Below, one piece after another: positions 18,005-27,485 of a stretch of 64,000 bases of DNA. The translations under genes were made by a program, and so were the position numbers. The stretch is from assembly GCF_020511115.1 (NCBI RefSeq), contig NZ_JAJAVH010000007.1:186001-250000 (forward strand), in the 5' to 3' direction. Position 1 is the first letter of the stretch; every line of letters begins with the position of its first letter. The notes under the pieces were generated by a model. The model did no database searches, had not been told where the DNA came from, and saw only the letters and a program-made list of their open reading frames with translations. The DNA is from Luteimonas panaciterrae. GTDB lineage: Bacteria; Pseudomonadota; Gammaproteobacteria; Xanthomonadales; Xanthomonadaceae.

Positions 18005-19114
18005 TCAGCGCAGGGTGAACACGACGGGTGCGACGATCGGGCCCGTCGCTTCGCCTTCCGGACTGCTCACTTCCACCAGTGCGCCGTCGCCGCCGAGCAT
18101 GCGCCGGAATCCGGGCAGACCGGTCAGCAGGTCGAGATCGACTTCCAGCGCTTCCGGCGTCGCCCGCACCGGCGTCACGCCGCGCACCACCGACATGCCC
18201 TGGAGGATCGCGGTCAGGCGGATGTAGTCGTCGGCGCTGCGCAGGCCGGTGAAGATAACGCGGTACTTGCCCGGCTGCCCCGCTGCGCTGCGCTTGGCGT
18301 ATTTCTTCATCAGCGCGTCGGCCGCGCCATCGGCGCCGTTGGCCATCGCCTGGCGCGCGTCGCCCTCGTTGCCGCTCCACTTCGACAGCACGCGCCCGTT
18401 GTCGACGAAGACCCAATCGGCGGTCCAGCCGCCCTTGTCGCGATAGAGCTTGCCGATCAGCTGCATCGGCGGGCTGTAGCGCGCCGACAGGCGCGCGATG
18501 GCGGCGGTATCGCCGCGCCAGATCGCGCCCACGGCGGCCTGCTCCGCGGCGCTGCCGGAAGGCAGGCCGAGGCGGTAGCCGCGCTCGATCGCCCGCTGCA
18601 GCACCGAACGGGCGACGTTGTTCTGCGCCAGGCCCACCAGCCGCGCACCCGAACCGTCGTCAATCGCCAGCCACAGCACCGGCTTCGGCCGCGGCTCCGG
18701 CCAGACCGGCAGTCCCAGGGCCGAGGCGATGCCGTCCACGTCCGCCTGCTTGAAGCGCACCACCAGCGTGGTGCGATAGGTCGGCGTGCCGTTGGGGGTG
18801 GTGCCCTCGTCCTGGCGGTAGTCGTAGGTGTCGACGAAATCCCTGGCGCGGCGCAATTCCTTGCCCACGCCCGGGCGGGAGGGCGCGCCACGGTCGCCGG
18901 ACAGCTTGCTCAGCACCTGCGCCAGCGCGCGGGCGAAGGCGCCGTTGCGGGCGGCATCGGTCTGGTCCTTCACCGGCACTTCGGCCTCGTAGACGCCCTG
19001 CGCCGCCGCGCGATCGCCTTCCACGCGCTGGGCCTGGGCGGTCGTCCCGGCGACGCATAGGGCAGCCGCCAGCAACCACTTCCAATGTCCCGTGAACCGG
19101 AATGCCAGACGCAT
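18005..19114 (-). CDS. DUF2066 domain-containing exported protein
   Basis: About 369 residues. A signal peptide (LLAAALCVAGTTAQA, cleaved near residue 30) precedes DUF2066, recognised by AQGVYEAEVPVKDQTDAARNGAFARALAQVLSKLSGDR. Function is unknown. Two adjacent ATGs exist (19117 and 19114); 19114 is chosen since AAGGA then sits 6 bp upstream. In xanthomonads this gene commonly lies divergent from purM and upstream of the AI-2E permease and hda, as here. Confidence 0.85.
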   Translation of the reverse strand: MRLAFRFTGHWKWLLAAALCVAGTTAQAQRVEGDRAAAQGVYEAEVPVKDQTDAARNGAFARALAQVLSKLSGDRGAPSRPGVGKELRRARDFVDTYDYRQDEGTTPNGTPTYRTTLVVRFKQADVDGIASALGLPVWPEPRPKPVLWLAIDDGSGARLVGLAQNNVARSVLQRAIERGYRLGLPSGSAAEQAAVGAIWRGDTAAIARLSARYSPPMQLIGKLYRDKGGWTADWVFVDNGRVLSKWSGNEGDARQAMANGADGAADALMKKYAKRSAAGQPGKYRVIFTGLRSADDYIRLTAILQGMSVVRGVTPVRATPEALEVDLDLLTGLPGFRRMLGGDGALVEVSSPEGEATGPIVAPVVFTLR

Positions 19115-19203
19115 CATTCGTCCTTCAGCCAAAGAATTCGGAGGAAATGGTAGCGCAGCCGCCACTTCAGCCGTGATTTCGTCGCCTGCGCCCGCTGTGG
19201 CGC

Positions 19204-19212
19204 TGTTAAAAT
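19204..19212 (+). promoter_or_regulatory. Possible extended -10 box for purM
   Basis: TGTTAAAAT at 19204-19212 matches an extended -10 (TG-N-TAAAAT) 27 bp before the purM GTG. No good -35 is seen at 17 bp spacing. The DUF2066 gene is transcribed the other way from the same gap. Confidence 0.35.
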
Positions 19213-19239
19213 TCATGGTTTCCCGCCTCAGCGACCGCC

Positions 19240-20283
19240 GTGACGACTCCCACACCCCTCACCTACCGCGATGCGGGCGTCGATATCGACGCCGGCAACG
19301 AAGTCGTCGAACGCATCAAGCCGCTGGTCAAGCGCAGCTTCCGCCCCGAGGTGATGGGCGGACTGGGCGGCTTCGGCGCGCTGTTCGACCTGTCGAACAA
19401 GTATCGCGAACCGGTGCTGGTCTCCGGCACCGACGGCGTCGGCACCAAGCTCAAGCTCGCCCAGCAGCTGAACCGCCACGACACCATCGGCATCGACCTG
19501 GTCGGCATGTGCGTGAACGACGTGCTGGTGCAGGGCGCCGAGCCGCTGTTCTTCCTCGACTACTTCGCCACCGGCAAGCTCGACGTGGACACCACGGTGG
19601 CCGTGGTCGGCGGCATCGCCAGGGGCTGCGAACTGGCCGGCTGCGCGCTGATCGGCGGCGAGACCGCCGAGATGCCCGACATGTATCCGCCGGGCGAATA
19701 CGACCTCGCCGGCTTCACCGTCGGCGCCGTGGAAAAATCGCAGCTGCTCGACGGCAGCAAGGTCGGCAAGGGCGACGTGCTGATCGGCATCGCCTCCAGC
19801 GGCCCGCATTCCAACGGCTATTCGCTGATCCGCCGCATCTATGACCGCGCCGGACGTCCCGCCGATCTCGACGTCGGCGGCGTCAAGCTGGTCGACGCGC
19901 TGATGGCGCCCACCACGCTGTACGTGAAGCCGATCCTGGAACTGCTGCGCGGCGAACACGGCCCGCGCATCCACGCCATGGCGCACATCACCGGCGGCGG
20001 CCTCACCGAGAACATCATCCGCGTCGTGCCCGACGGCCTCGGCCTCGACATCACCGCCTCCACGCTGACACTGCCGCCGGTCTTCGACTGGCTGCAACGC
20101 GAAGGCGCGGTGCCGGACGCCGAAATGTGGCGCACCTTCAACTGCGGCATCGGTTTCGTGCTGATCACCTCGACGGACAGCGCCGCCGCGATCGAGGCCG
20201 AACTCGATCGCCTCGCACTCGCCCATCGCCGCATCGGCGAAGTGGTCGCCGCGCGCGGTGACGAGCGCGTCCGGATCGGATAA
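19240..20283 (+). CDS. purM: Phosphoribosylformylglycinamidine cyclo-ligase
   Basis: AIR synthetase, fifth step of purine synthesis; 347 residues. Recognised by [78 protein letters not shown] and [14 protein letters not shown]. It uses a GTG start at 19240; the ATG at 19215 is out of frame. In relatives purN follows directly; here 4.9 kb of other genes intervene. Confidence 0.96.
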   Translation: MTTPTPLTYRDAGVDIDAGNEVVERIKPLVKRSFRPEVMGGLGGFGALFDLSNKYREPVLVSGTDGVGTKLKLAQQLNRHDTIGIDLVGMCVNDVLVQGAEPLFFLDYFATGKLDVDTTVAVVGGIARGCELAGCALIGGETAEMPDMYPPGEYDLAGFTVGAVEKSQLLDGSKVGKGDVLIGIASSGPHSNGYSLIRRIYDRAGRPADLDVGGVKLVDALMAPTTLYVKPILELLRGEHGPRIHAMAHITGGGLTENIIRVVPDGLGLDITASTLTLPPVFDWLQREGAVPDAEMWRTFNCGIGFVLITSTDSAAAIEAELDRLALAHRRIGEVVAARGDERVRIG

Positions 20284-20478
20284 GGCATCCTCAGAGCAGA
20301 GCAGCTCGCTCCATCTTCACCCGCTCATCACTTCATATCCGAACCGGCGCGAAATCTTCCCGCCCTGTCCCGGTTTCATCCCCAAACGTTCCTGTCCCCG
20401 GCGCCGCCATCTGGCTAGCGTCGATATCCATCCGGCGCGCCGCGCCGGAGGGTTTCTTCGAACAGGAAGGGGGTTCCC

Positions 20479-22824
20479 ATGTTTGGCAATGGAGATGGCA
20501 TTTCCCGGCTACGGCGTTCGCTCGCCGTCGCCGCGGCCAGCGGGCTGTTGCTGGCGTCCTCGCTCGCGCAGGCGAGCTTCGAGAGTCACTACGGTGAAAA
20601 GGAATGGCGCGACGGCGGCGAGGACGTCAAGGCCGTGCGTTATTGCAAAGGCGGCGGTTCGGTCGTCGCGGGCACGCGGTACTCGCCCGATGGCGCGAGC
20701 GAAGTTCTGATCGTCCACGCCGACAACAACGGCGCGGTCATTCCGCCCGCGCAATGGACCTATCGCATTGCCGGCGCCGAGAAATCCAGCGCCTACGGCA
20801 TCGTCGAATTGCAGGACGGCCGTGGATTCGCCGTCACCGGCGCCGTGAACACGGGCGATGGCAGTCAGATTTTCGTCCTGCAGATCAATTGCGAAGGCAA
20901 GCCGCTCTGGACCACCCTGCTCGGCAATCGCAGCGACAAGAATCGCGCCACGGGTTACGACATCCTGCAGAGCGCCAGCAAGGGCGATGTGGTCGTGGTC
21001 GGCGACGAACTCGACAGCGACGGCGGCCTCGGACGCGGGCGCATCGCACGTCTGGACCTGTCCGGCGGCGTACTCTGGGATCGGGGCTACGACGGACCGG
21101 AAGTCGGTCTTGGTCTGCGCTTCCGCGCGGTGACCGAGAATCTGGCCAGCAGCGGCGCCTCCACCGATCTGGTCGTGGCGGGCTCCGCCATCGACAAGAA
21201 CACTCTGCGCCGTGCCCTGATGTTCCGCACCGATGGCGGCGGTAATCCAGTGTGCAATTCGATCCTCGGCGACGGTCAGGATCATCGTGATTTCCTCGGC
21301 CTCACCGCGCTGCGCACGCCGAATTTCCTCGGCGAGACGGTGCTGGTCGGTGTCGTGTCCGGGCTCGACGAAGGGGCTCCGACCAGTGCGTATCTGGCGC
21401 GCTACACGCGCGGCGGTTGTTCGGTGCGGATCCAGAGCGTCGTTTCCGACATCGGCAACGTCTACGCCTACGACGTCGCGGAAACACCCGAACTGGGCAC
21501 CAGCGGCAGCGCGCTTGCCGTCGTCGGCACGATCAGCAATGCGAGTGCCGGCACGCGCGGCCATCTGTTCGTCGCCAACATCAGCAATCTGCTGTTCAAC
21601 ATCGCCCCGCCGCGGCTGTACGGCAACAAGCTCAAGCATGCCGAAACGCTGTTCGCGATCGATCGCAAGGCCGATCACTTCGTTCTGGCCGGCAGCACGT
21701 TCAGCGATCCCGAGCATGTCGGCGATTCACAAGACTTTTTCCTCGTGCAGACCGATACCGGCATGTGGACCGGATGCACCGATCCCTGGAAGCCCGAGGT
21801 GAAGGCGTCGACGCCGAATCCGAAGAACTTCCCGCCTCGCGTCGAGAAGATCGTCGAGTTCAAGCAGACGGACAGTGCATTGGGCGACGCGCACGATGCC
21901 GGCATCGACTGCGATCCCACCAAGGACTGCGAGGCGGTGATCAACAACGGCACGGTGAAGCTCGGCGTGTCCAAGACCGGCTACCTCAACGTCGATTGCC
22001 CGGATGCCAAGCCGTCGATCGGACGCGCCAGCACCACACGCGTCGGCCTGCGCTACATGAAGTCGCCGCCTTCGGGAACCGATGAAGCCGATGCCGCCTC
22101 GCCCGGCTGCCCTTGCGAGGGTTGGGGCGTGGCCGCCGCCGATCTCGGCGTCACCGCGCACACCTCGATGTGGGAAGGCACCAGCGCCAACATGTTCGTC
22201 GATTCGTTCACCTACACGGCGAGCGATGCGACCTCCGTGGTGCGGATCCTCGACTCCTCGGGCGGCCCGTCGCTTCGCGTCACCCATCGCTACATTCCGA
22301 TCACTGTCACGCCGTATCTGTATCGCGTGGAAGTGAAGATCGAGAACATCGGCACGAAGGCCATCAACGATCTGCGCTACACCCGCGGCATCGACTACGA
22401 CGTGCCGCCGAATGCCTTCTCCGAATACATCACCATTCAAGGCGCGGCTTCGCCGATGGTGATCCAGGCGAACGACGACGGCTTCAATTCGGTCGATCCG
22501 CTCGCGCCCAACTTCAACTTCGGCGGCGTGGGCAATTTCATCGACTGGGGCGCCGGCGATTACGGCGCGCATTTCGACTTCAAGCTCGCCGGCACGCTGA
22601 ATCCGGGACAGGCGCGCGGCCTGATCACCTACTACGGCGCGGCGCCGAAGGAAACGGCGGCTCTCAATGCCCTCAGCCTGGTCGGCGCGAACATCTACTC
22701 GCTCGGCCAGAGCAACTGGAGCGGCGGACCGTTCGGCTCCGGCGGCGGCCCGACCGGATCTTATGGATATACGACCGGTGAGCCGGTGACGTTCATGTAC
22801 GGCGTCGACGGACGCGAACGATAA
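20479..22824 (+). CDS. Large secreted protein with propeller-like repeats, function unknown
   Basis: A 781-residue protein. A signal peptide covers about residues 1-33 (SGLLLASSLAQAS). Residues about 40-430 hold repeated beta units of the type GDVVVVGDELDSDGGLGRGRIARLDLSG, resembling a delta-60 or beta-propeller array. Residues about 540-781 form a second beta domain (VTHRYIPITVTPYLYRVEVKIENIG, LRYTRGIDYDVPPNAFSEYITI), with paired Cys just before it. I recall similar C-terminal segments in secreted proteins of other phyla but cannot name a family. AGGAAGGGGG lies just before the ATG. It sits alone between purM and two convergent hairpins. Confidence 0.75.
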   Translation: MFGNGDGISRLRRSLAVAAASGLLLASSLAQASFESHYGEKEWRDGGEDVKAVRYCKGGGSVVAGTRYSPDGASEVLIVHADNNGAVIPPAQWTYRIAGAEKSSAYGIVELQDGRGFAVTGAVNTGDGSQIFVLQINCEGKPLWTTLLGNRSDKNRATGYDILQSASKGDVVVVGDELDSDGGLGRGRIARLDLSGGVLWDRGYDGPEVGLGLRFRAVTENLASSGASTDLVVAGSAIDKNTLRRALMFRTDGGGNPVCNSILGDGQDHRDFLGLTALRTPNFLGETVLVGVVSGLDEGAPTSAYLARYTRGGCSVRIQSVVSDIGNVYAYDVAETPELGTSGSALAVVGTISNASAGTRGHLFVANISNLLFNIAPPRLYGNKLKHAETLFAIDRKADHFVLAGSTFSDPEHVGDSQDFFLVQTDTGMWTGCTDPWKPEVKASTPNPKNFPPRVEKIVEFKQTDSALGDAHDAGIDCDPTKDCEAVINNGTVKLGVSKTGYLNVDCPDAKPSIGRASTTRVGLRYMKSPPSGTDEADAASPGCPCEGWGVAAADLGVTAHTSMWEGTSANMFVDSFTYTASDATSVVRILDSSGGPSLRVTHRYIPITVTPYLYRVEVKIENIGTKAINDLRYTRGIDYDVPPNAFSEYITIQGAASPMVIQANDDGFNSVDPLAPNFNFGGVGNFIDWGAGDYGAHFDFKLAGTLNPGQARGLITYYGAAPKETAALNALSLVGANIYSLGQSNWSGGPFGSGGGPTGSYGYTTGEPVTFMYGVDGRER

Positions 22825-22834
22825 GGCGTCGCTT

Positions 22835-22864
22835 CCGCACTCCGGCCTCGTGACCGGAGTGCGG
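22835..22864. terminator. 11-bp perfect hairpin, 3' of the secreted-protein gene
   Basis: CCGCACTCCGG at 22835-22845 pairs with CCGGAGTGCGG at 22854-22864, loop 8 nt, 10 bp after the stop codon. No T-run follows. With the next hairpin it separates two convergent genes. Confidence 0.55.
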
Positions 22865-22886
22865 CTATCGCCGCGCAGCAAGCGAG

Positions 22887-22914
22887 GACGGCTCGAAGCA
22901 CGCTTCGAGCCGTC
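22887..22914. terminator. 13-bp perfect hairpin between convergent genes
   Basis: GACGGCTCGAAGC at 22887-22899 pairs with GCTTCGAGCCGTC at 22902-22914, with only a 2-nt centre. It abuts the stop of the minus-strand gene at 22921 and could end transcription from either side. Confidence 0.55.
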
Positions 22915-22920
22915 ACCGTT

Positions 22921-23418
22921 TCAGTCCTTCATCAACGCCCGGCCCCATCCGTGCGCGAGTACCGCATCGATGCGTCGTTGCAGCTCGGCGCGCATGCACT
23001 GCTCCAGCGCGCACTCGTTCAACACGTAATAGGCCGATCGCACCACCTCGCGCCAGCGCGGATGACGCGGCAGTTTCGCCAATGTCAGATAGCGCTCCAT
23101 AGCGCGGGCGCGCAGGCGGCCGTCGTCGATCGTGACGCGCCAGATGCGGCTCTTCTCCGCGAACTCGAGCCGGCGCAATCCCGTGCTGCGTTCCCATGCC
23201 TCGACCACGCCCAGCATCAACTCGACGAGCGCGTAGCGGAACGATTCGCGTGTACCCGCATCATCCGTCGGCGAAGCGGTCGTTGCCGCCACGACTTCCC
23301 GCGTCATGCCCGCGGCGGCAACGGGAACGGCAACCGTCTCGGTCGCGGCACGCAGGCGGCGCCTCCCCTGCACGTGGGCGGCCGAAGTGCTCGCGAGGAC
23401 CCATCGCCATGTCTTCAT
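22921..23418 (-). CDS. Orphan protein of unknown function
   Basis: 165 residues, no family recognised. The first 50 residues are Ala/Arg-rich and low in complexity; residues about 60-160 look like a helical globular domain with RIWRVTIDDGRLRARAMERYL and HPRWREVVRSAYYVLNECALEQC. No convincing signal peptide or membrane segment. AGGGA sits 9 bp before the ATG at 23418. The composition (many Arg, Glu, Leu) suggests a cytoplasmic, possibly nucleic-acid or protein-binding role, but this is not shown. It converges on the secreted-protein gene at 20479. Confidence 0.6.
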   Translation of the reverse strand: MKTWRWVLASTSAAHVQGRRRLRAATETVAVPVAAAGMTREVVAATTASPTDDAGTRESFRYALVELMLGVVEAWERSTGLRRLEFAEKSRIWRVTIDDGRLRARAMERYLTLAKLPRHPRWREVVRSAYYVLNECALEQCMRAELQRRIDAVLAHGWGRALMKD

Positions 23419-23587
23419 GCACCGTGTCCCTGGTTCGTCGCGACCGAAATCGCGGCGGCAATTGTTGTTCGGAGTCCCTAATCAACTCGCGAAACGATAT
23501 TGCAACCCGACACGCTGTCCAGGAACGGACGATACATTTTTCCGAAAGGAGACGCGGCATCCGCGCCTCCCCGGCATCGGATCACCT

Positions 23588-25033
23588 TTACTGCGTGATG
23601 AATGCCTTGTACGGCAAGGGCAACGGCGATGCCCAGATCGCTGAATACGGGCAGTCGTTGCGCGCCGGCAATCCCTTGAAGCGATTGGCCAGATAGTTCA
23701 ATGCGGGCAAGGCACCTTCCGCTTCACCCGCGATGTGCACCAATCCGATCAGCGGTATCGGCGTGAAGGTGCGCATCACCTCCACCGGAACGCCTTCGCG
23801 GCAGTATTGCAATGCAAGATCGTTGTCGGCCTTCACCGGAACGAGTTCGTCGAACTCGTCATGATAATTGAGGATCGGCACGGTGCGCGGCGCGCGCTTT
23901 CCGGCGAGCGTGTTGATGCCGAAGACGTACTTGCCGACCTTCGACTCCGGCACGGGCACCCATGGCTCCTTGGTGAACATTTCCAGCGGCGCCAGAACGG
24001 GACGCTTGAGAATCCCCTCGATTAAGGTTTCGTCCTGCGCGGAATCGATCAGCTGCTTGCCCGCGGGATTGAGGTACTCATAGATTCCCGCCTCCGGAAA
24101 TGCGCGATCCAAACCGGCGATCGCCGTCACCAGCAAACTGCCAGCGACGAATTTGCCGTTGTTGTTGTAATACATCTGCACCAGATCGGACGCCGCGCTC
24201 GCACCGACCGCGGCGCCCTTGACGTTCAACTCCGGCGCATACGATTCCTTCAGATACGCGGCCCAGCCGGTGGCATGACCACCGCCGGAATAGCCCCACA
24301 AACCGACCGGCGTGTTGTACGCCAATCCGGCCGGCGCATAGTTCAACACCGCGCGCACGCCGTCGAGCACGCCGTGCCCGGCCTGCGGGCCGGCGATGAA
24401 TTGTGCGTGCGGGCCTTCGTAGTCCGGATAGACGATCGCATACCCATAGGCCAACGCCGGCAGCGAAAGCGACACCTCGAACGTCGGATTGGCCAGCGCG
24501 CCCGCACTCAGCAAACCCGCGCGCAGCGTGTAGGAAGGCGCGGCGCGCGTGGTGGTGGAGTCCTGCGCCACTTGGTAGGAGATCAGTGGACGCGGCCCGC
24601 TCCCGATCCACGGCCCTTGCGGAACGAGCACCGTCGCCACCTGCGCCGTCGGTCTGTCGTGACTGTCGAGCGATTTGTACAACACCTGATAGGCGTTGAT
24701 CTTCAAATTCTTGAGTTGCTCGAACCACGGAAAGAATTTCTCGGCCGAGCCGCCAAGCTCGCTCAGCACATCCGTGGACAGAAACGGCAACAGATATTGC
24801 GCATTGATCGTCCTGTCACGAAGCACTGTGCCATTGGGCAACGATTCGTAACCGGATGGCGGAACGTAGAACGGATCATCGTCCGGCAACGGCACGACTT
24901 CGGCATGCGCCGGATTCGCCGCGACACCGATCAATCCAAAGATCAAAGCAAATGCCCATGCGGCGAACCCGACATGGCGGCGCACAAACCTATCGCCGCG
25001 CGCACGCTGCGCCGGCTGGATGACAACACTCAT
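23588..25033 (-). CDS. Secreted lipase of the secretory-lipase (LIP) family
   Basis: A 481-residue alpha/beta hydrolase like the secreted lipases first described in fungi (PF03583 type). The N-terminus has a basic stretch then a hydrophobic segment (AAWAFALIFGLIGVAANPAHA) as signal peptide to about residue 45. The nucleophile elbow is GLWGYSGGGHATGWAA. VVYPDYEGP-like AIVYPDYEGPHAQF precedes it, with a likely catalytic Asp in NYHDEFDELVPV and His in GLVHIAG. It probably hydrolyses triacylglycerols or other esters outside the cell. Divergent from purN with 165 bp between them. Confidence 0.82.
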   Translation of the reverse strand: MSVVIQPAQRARGDRFVRRHVGFAAWAFALIFGLIGVAANPAHAEVVPLPDDDPFYVPPSGYESLPNGTVLRDRTINAQYLLPFLSTDVLSELGGSAEKFFPWFEQLKNLKINAYQVLYKSLDSHDRPTAQVATVLVPQGPWIGSGPRPLISYQVAQDSTTTRAAPSYTLRAGLLSAGALANPTFEVSLSLPALAYGYAIVYPDYEGPHAQFIAGPQAGHGVLDGVRAVLNYAPAGLAYNTPVGLWGYSGGGHATGWAAYLKESYAPELNVKGAAVGASAASDLVQMYYNNNGKFVAGSLLVTAIAGLDRAFPEAGIYEYLNPAGKQLIDSAQDETLIEGILKRPVLAPLEMFTKEPWVPVPESKVGKYVFGINTLAGKRAPRTVPILNYHDEFDELVPVKADNDLALQYCREGVPVEVMRTFTPIPLIGLVHIAGEAEGALPALNYLANRFKGLPARNDCPYSAIWASPLPLPYKAFITQ

Positions 25034-25198
25034 CGCTTACCCTCCCGAGGTAATGGCACTCCGGCCTGCTTGTATCCATGTGTATACCTAACAAGGGAGG
25101 GGGCCGGGCGCAACCGGCAGACGACGAGCGGTCCCGGCGTGGCCCGATCTGCACATCTTCCTGTCCTATCATGCTGGCCCCTTTCCGTCGGCCGCTGC

Positions 25199-25888
25199 AT
25201 GCCCCGTTTTCTGCGTCTCGCCGTGCTCGCCTCCGGCCGCGGCAGCAATCTGCAAGCCCTGATCGACGCGATCGCCGCGGGCGAACTCGCGGCCGAGATC
25301 GTCGGCGTGTATTCCGACAAGGCCGACGCCGGCGCCTTGCAGCGCGCGCGCGATGCCGGCATTCCCGCGTATGCGATCACGCCGAAACAGTTCGCCACGC
25401 GCGCCGAATTCGACGCCGCGCTGTTCACGCGGATCGACGCGGCGACACCCGACCTCATCGTCTGCGCCGGCTACATGCGCCTGATCACCGGGCACGTCGT
25501 CGAAGCCAGGCGCGGGCGCATCATCAACATCCACCCTTCGCTGCTGCCGGCGTTCAAGGGTCTGCACACGCACGCGCAGGCGCTGGCGGCAGGCGTGCCC
25601 GAGCACGGCGCCAGCGTGCATTTCGTCACCGCCGATCTGGATGGCGGCCCTGTGATCGCCCAGGCGCGGGTGCCGGTCCTGCCCGGCGACAATATGGAAA
25701 CCCTCTCCGCCCGCGTTTTGGCCGAGGAACACCCGTTGCTGGTGGAAACCGTCCGCTGGCTGGCCGCGGGGCGGATCGTCCTGTCAGAAACCGGCTCCTC
25801 GGACACCGGTCCTGCTGAAGCCCCCATTCATGTCGATGGTGCACCGCAGCCACCGCTTCAGCTGGGAGCCAACCGCCGCTTTGCATGA
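25199..25888 (+). CDS. purN: Phosphoribosylglycinamide formyltransferase
   Basis: GAR transformylase, third step of purine synthesis, using 10-formyl-THF; 229 residues. LAVLASGRGSNLQALIDAI binds the ribose phosphate; the catalytic region INIHPSLLPAFKGLHTHAQAL carries the conserved Asn-His pair, and VHFVTADLDGGPVIAQ follows. The ATG at 25199 matches the family N-terminus; the frame is open far upstream, antisense to the lipase gene, and is ignored there. The C-terminal 30 residues are an unconserved tail. Confidence 0.95.
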   Translation: MPRFLRLAVLASGRGSNLQALIDAIAAGELAAEIVGVYSDKADAGALQRARDAGIPAYAITPKQFATRAEFDAALFTRIDAATPDLIVCAGYMRLITGHVVEARRGRIINIHPSLLPAFKGLHTHAQALAAGVPEHGASVHFVTADLDGGPVIAQARVPVLPGDNMETLSARVLAEEHPLLVETVRWLAAGRIVLSETGSSDTGPAEAPIHVDGAPQPPLQLGANRRFA

Positions 25889-25916
25889 TGGCCGCCAAGC
25901 TTTCGAAGACTCCCCC

Positions 25917-26711
25917 ATGAAACCCCTCATGCTGACCGCGGTGCTCGCCCTCGCGGCATGGCTGCCCGGCAGCCACGCCCAGGAAGTCGCGCCCGCGCCA
26001 GCATCCGCTTCCGCACCGGCATCCACATCCGTGCCGGAGACTGTCGCGACGACGCCTCCCGAGCTGCAACCGTTCGTGGCCAGCTATCAGGCCTACAACG
26101 CCGGAAAACTGGCCGGAAACGCCACCATGCGCGTCGTCCACAATGGCGGCACGCAATGGCGCGCGGATCTCGGTATCGAGGGCAATCGCGGCTTCATCGG
26201 CATCCTCGGGCTGAACATCCAGCAAAGCACGGTGTTCGACGATGTCGACAACCGTTATCGCCCGCTCACCCAGAGCACGGTGCGCAAGGGCCTGTTCCTG
26301 GGCAAGAAGGTCCTGGGCGTGTACGACTGGAACGCGCGCAGCGCGCAGTGGCAGGGCGATCTCAAGAAGGACCGCCGCAAACCAATTCCCCTGCAGGACG
26401 GCGACATGAACGGCCTGCTGATCGACCTCGCCATCATCCGCGATGCCCAACCCGGCAAACGCCTGCAATACCGCTTCGTTGAACTGGGCCGTGCCCGTGA
26501 CCATATCTACGAAGTAGCGAAAGAACCGGAAACCGTGGCCGTGGGCGAACTGAGCTATTCCGCCCTGCGCGTTTCACGCGTCAACGGCGGCAACGACGAG
26601 ACCATTTTCTGGGTCGCCGACGGCGTGCCGACCCCGGTACGCATCCTGCAGCGCGAAAACGGCGAGGACGGCATCGATCTTCGTCTGACCGAATACCAAG
26701 GAGTGAATTGA
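25917..26711 (+). CDS. DUF3108 domain-containing exported protein, copy 1
   Basis: 264 residues. A signal peptide (MKPLMLTAVLALAAWLPGSHAQ) and an Ala/Pro/Ser linker precede a DUF3108 domain: PFVASYQAYNAGKLAGNATMRV, QQSTVFDDVDNRYRPLTQSTVRKG, LQDGDMNGLLIDLAI and a C-terminal TPVRILQRENGEDGIDLRL. Function unknown; the family is periplasmic and beta-rich. It starts 28 bp after purN and its stop overlaps the second copy by one base, so the three genes probably share a transcript. Confidence 0.85.
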   Translation: MKPLMLTAVLALAAWLPGSHAQEVAPAPASASAPASTSVPETVATTPPELQPFVASYQAYNAGKLAGNATMRVVHNGGTQWRADLGIEGNRGFIGILGLNIQQSTVFDDVDNRYRPLTQSTVRKGLFLGKKVLGVYDWNARSAQWQGDLKKDRRKPIPLQDGDMNGLLIDLAIIRDAQPGKRLQYRFVELGRARDHIYEVAKEPETVAVGELSYSALRVSRVNGGNDETIFWVADGVPTPVRILQRENGEDGIDLRLTEYQGVN

Positions 26712-27400
26712 TGATCCTGTCCCCCAAGAAGCATTCCCTCGCCACCGCCGCGCTCGCCCTCGTGTTCGCCAGCGCGCCGGCCTTCGCCGTCAAACCGTTC
26801 TCCGCCGACTACCAGGCCAGCTACATGGGCATCGCCGGCGTCGGTAAGATGACGCTCGAGCCACAAGGCGGCGACAAGTGGAAGTACACGCTGTCGGTCG
26901 GCAGCGGCGGCATCCAGCTCAACCAGAACACCGTGTTCGACGACAAGGGCGGACAACTGCGTCCCCTGTCCGGCCGCGACTCGGCGCTGCTGCTGATCAA
27001 GAAAAGCGACAAGACCGCGAACTACGACTGGGACAAGGGCGTTGCCACCTGGGGTGGCGACGTAAAGCCCGAACGCTCCGGCCCGGTGAAGCTGCAATCG
27101 GGCGACGTCGACGGCCTGTTGCTCAATCTCGCCATCGCGCGCGACGTGGCAGCCGGCAAGCCGCTCAACTACCGCTTGGTCGACGAAGGCCGCGTCAAGC
27201 AGGTCAGCTTCAAGATCGTGGGCAAGGAAGCGATCACGATCGGCGGGCAGTCGAAGCAAGCCACGAAAGTCGTGCAGACCAATGGCGAAGGCAAGCAGAT
27301 CACCGCCTGGGTCGTCGACGGCATGCCCGTGCCGGCGCGCATCCTGCAGCGCAAGGACGGCAAGGACGACATCGATCTGCAGGTGAAGGCCGTGCACTGA
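26711..27400 (+). CDS. DUF3108 domain-containing exported protein, copy 2
   Basis: 229 residues, a clear paralogue of the preceding protein: [57 protein letters not shown] and PVPARILQRKDGKDDIDLQV align position by position. A signal peptide ends near residue 24 (ASAPAFA). AAGGAG sits 7 bp before the ATG, which shares a base with the previous stop (TGATG). A strong terminator follows at 27429-27463. Confidence 0.86.
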   Translation: MILSPKKHSLATAALALVFASAPAFAVKPFSADYQASYMGIAGVGKMTLEPQGGDKWKYTLSVGSGGIQLNQNTVFDDKGGQLRPLSGRDSALLLIKKSDKTANYDWDKGVATWGGDVKPERSGPVKLQSGDVDGLLLNLAIARDVAAGKPLNYRLVDEGRVKQVSFKIVGKEAITIGGQSKQATKVVQTNGEGKQITAWVVDGMPVPARILQRKDGKDDIDLQVKAVH

Positions 27401-27428
27401 GCACGTCCGCCCCTTCTGCGTGATTCCC

Positions 27429-27463
27429 AGCGGAGCCCGATTCATTCGGGCTCCGCTTTTTTT
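27429..27463 (+). terminator. Rho-independent terminator after the purN-DUF3108 genes
   Basis: AGCGGAGCCCGA at 27429-27440 pairs with TCGGGCTCCGCT at 27446-27457, 5-nt loop, followed by seven T. Well-formed intrinsic terminator 28 bp after the stop. Confidence 0.92.
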
Positions 27464-27485
27464 ATGGCTCGCGACGCAGCGCGAC

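Noticed and set aside
19118..19239. Purine riboswitch before purM
   Set aside because: The gap is 122 bp and shared with the divergent gene, and no purine-aptamer core was recognised.
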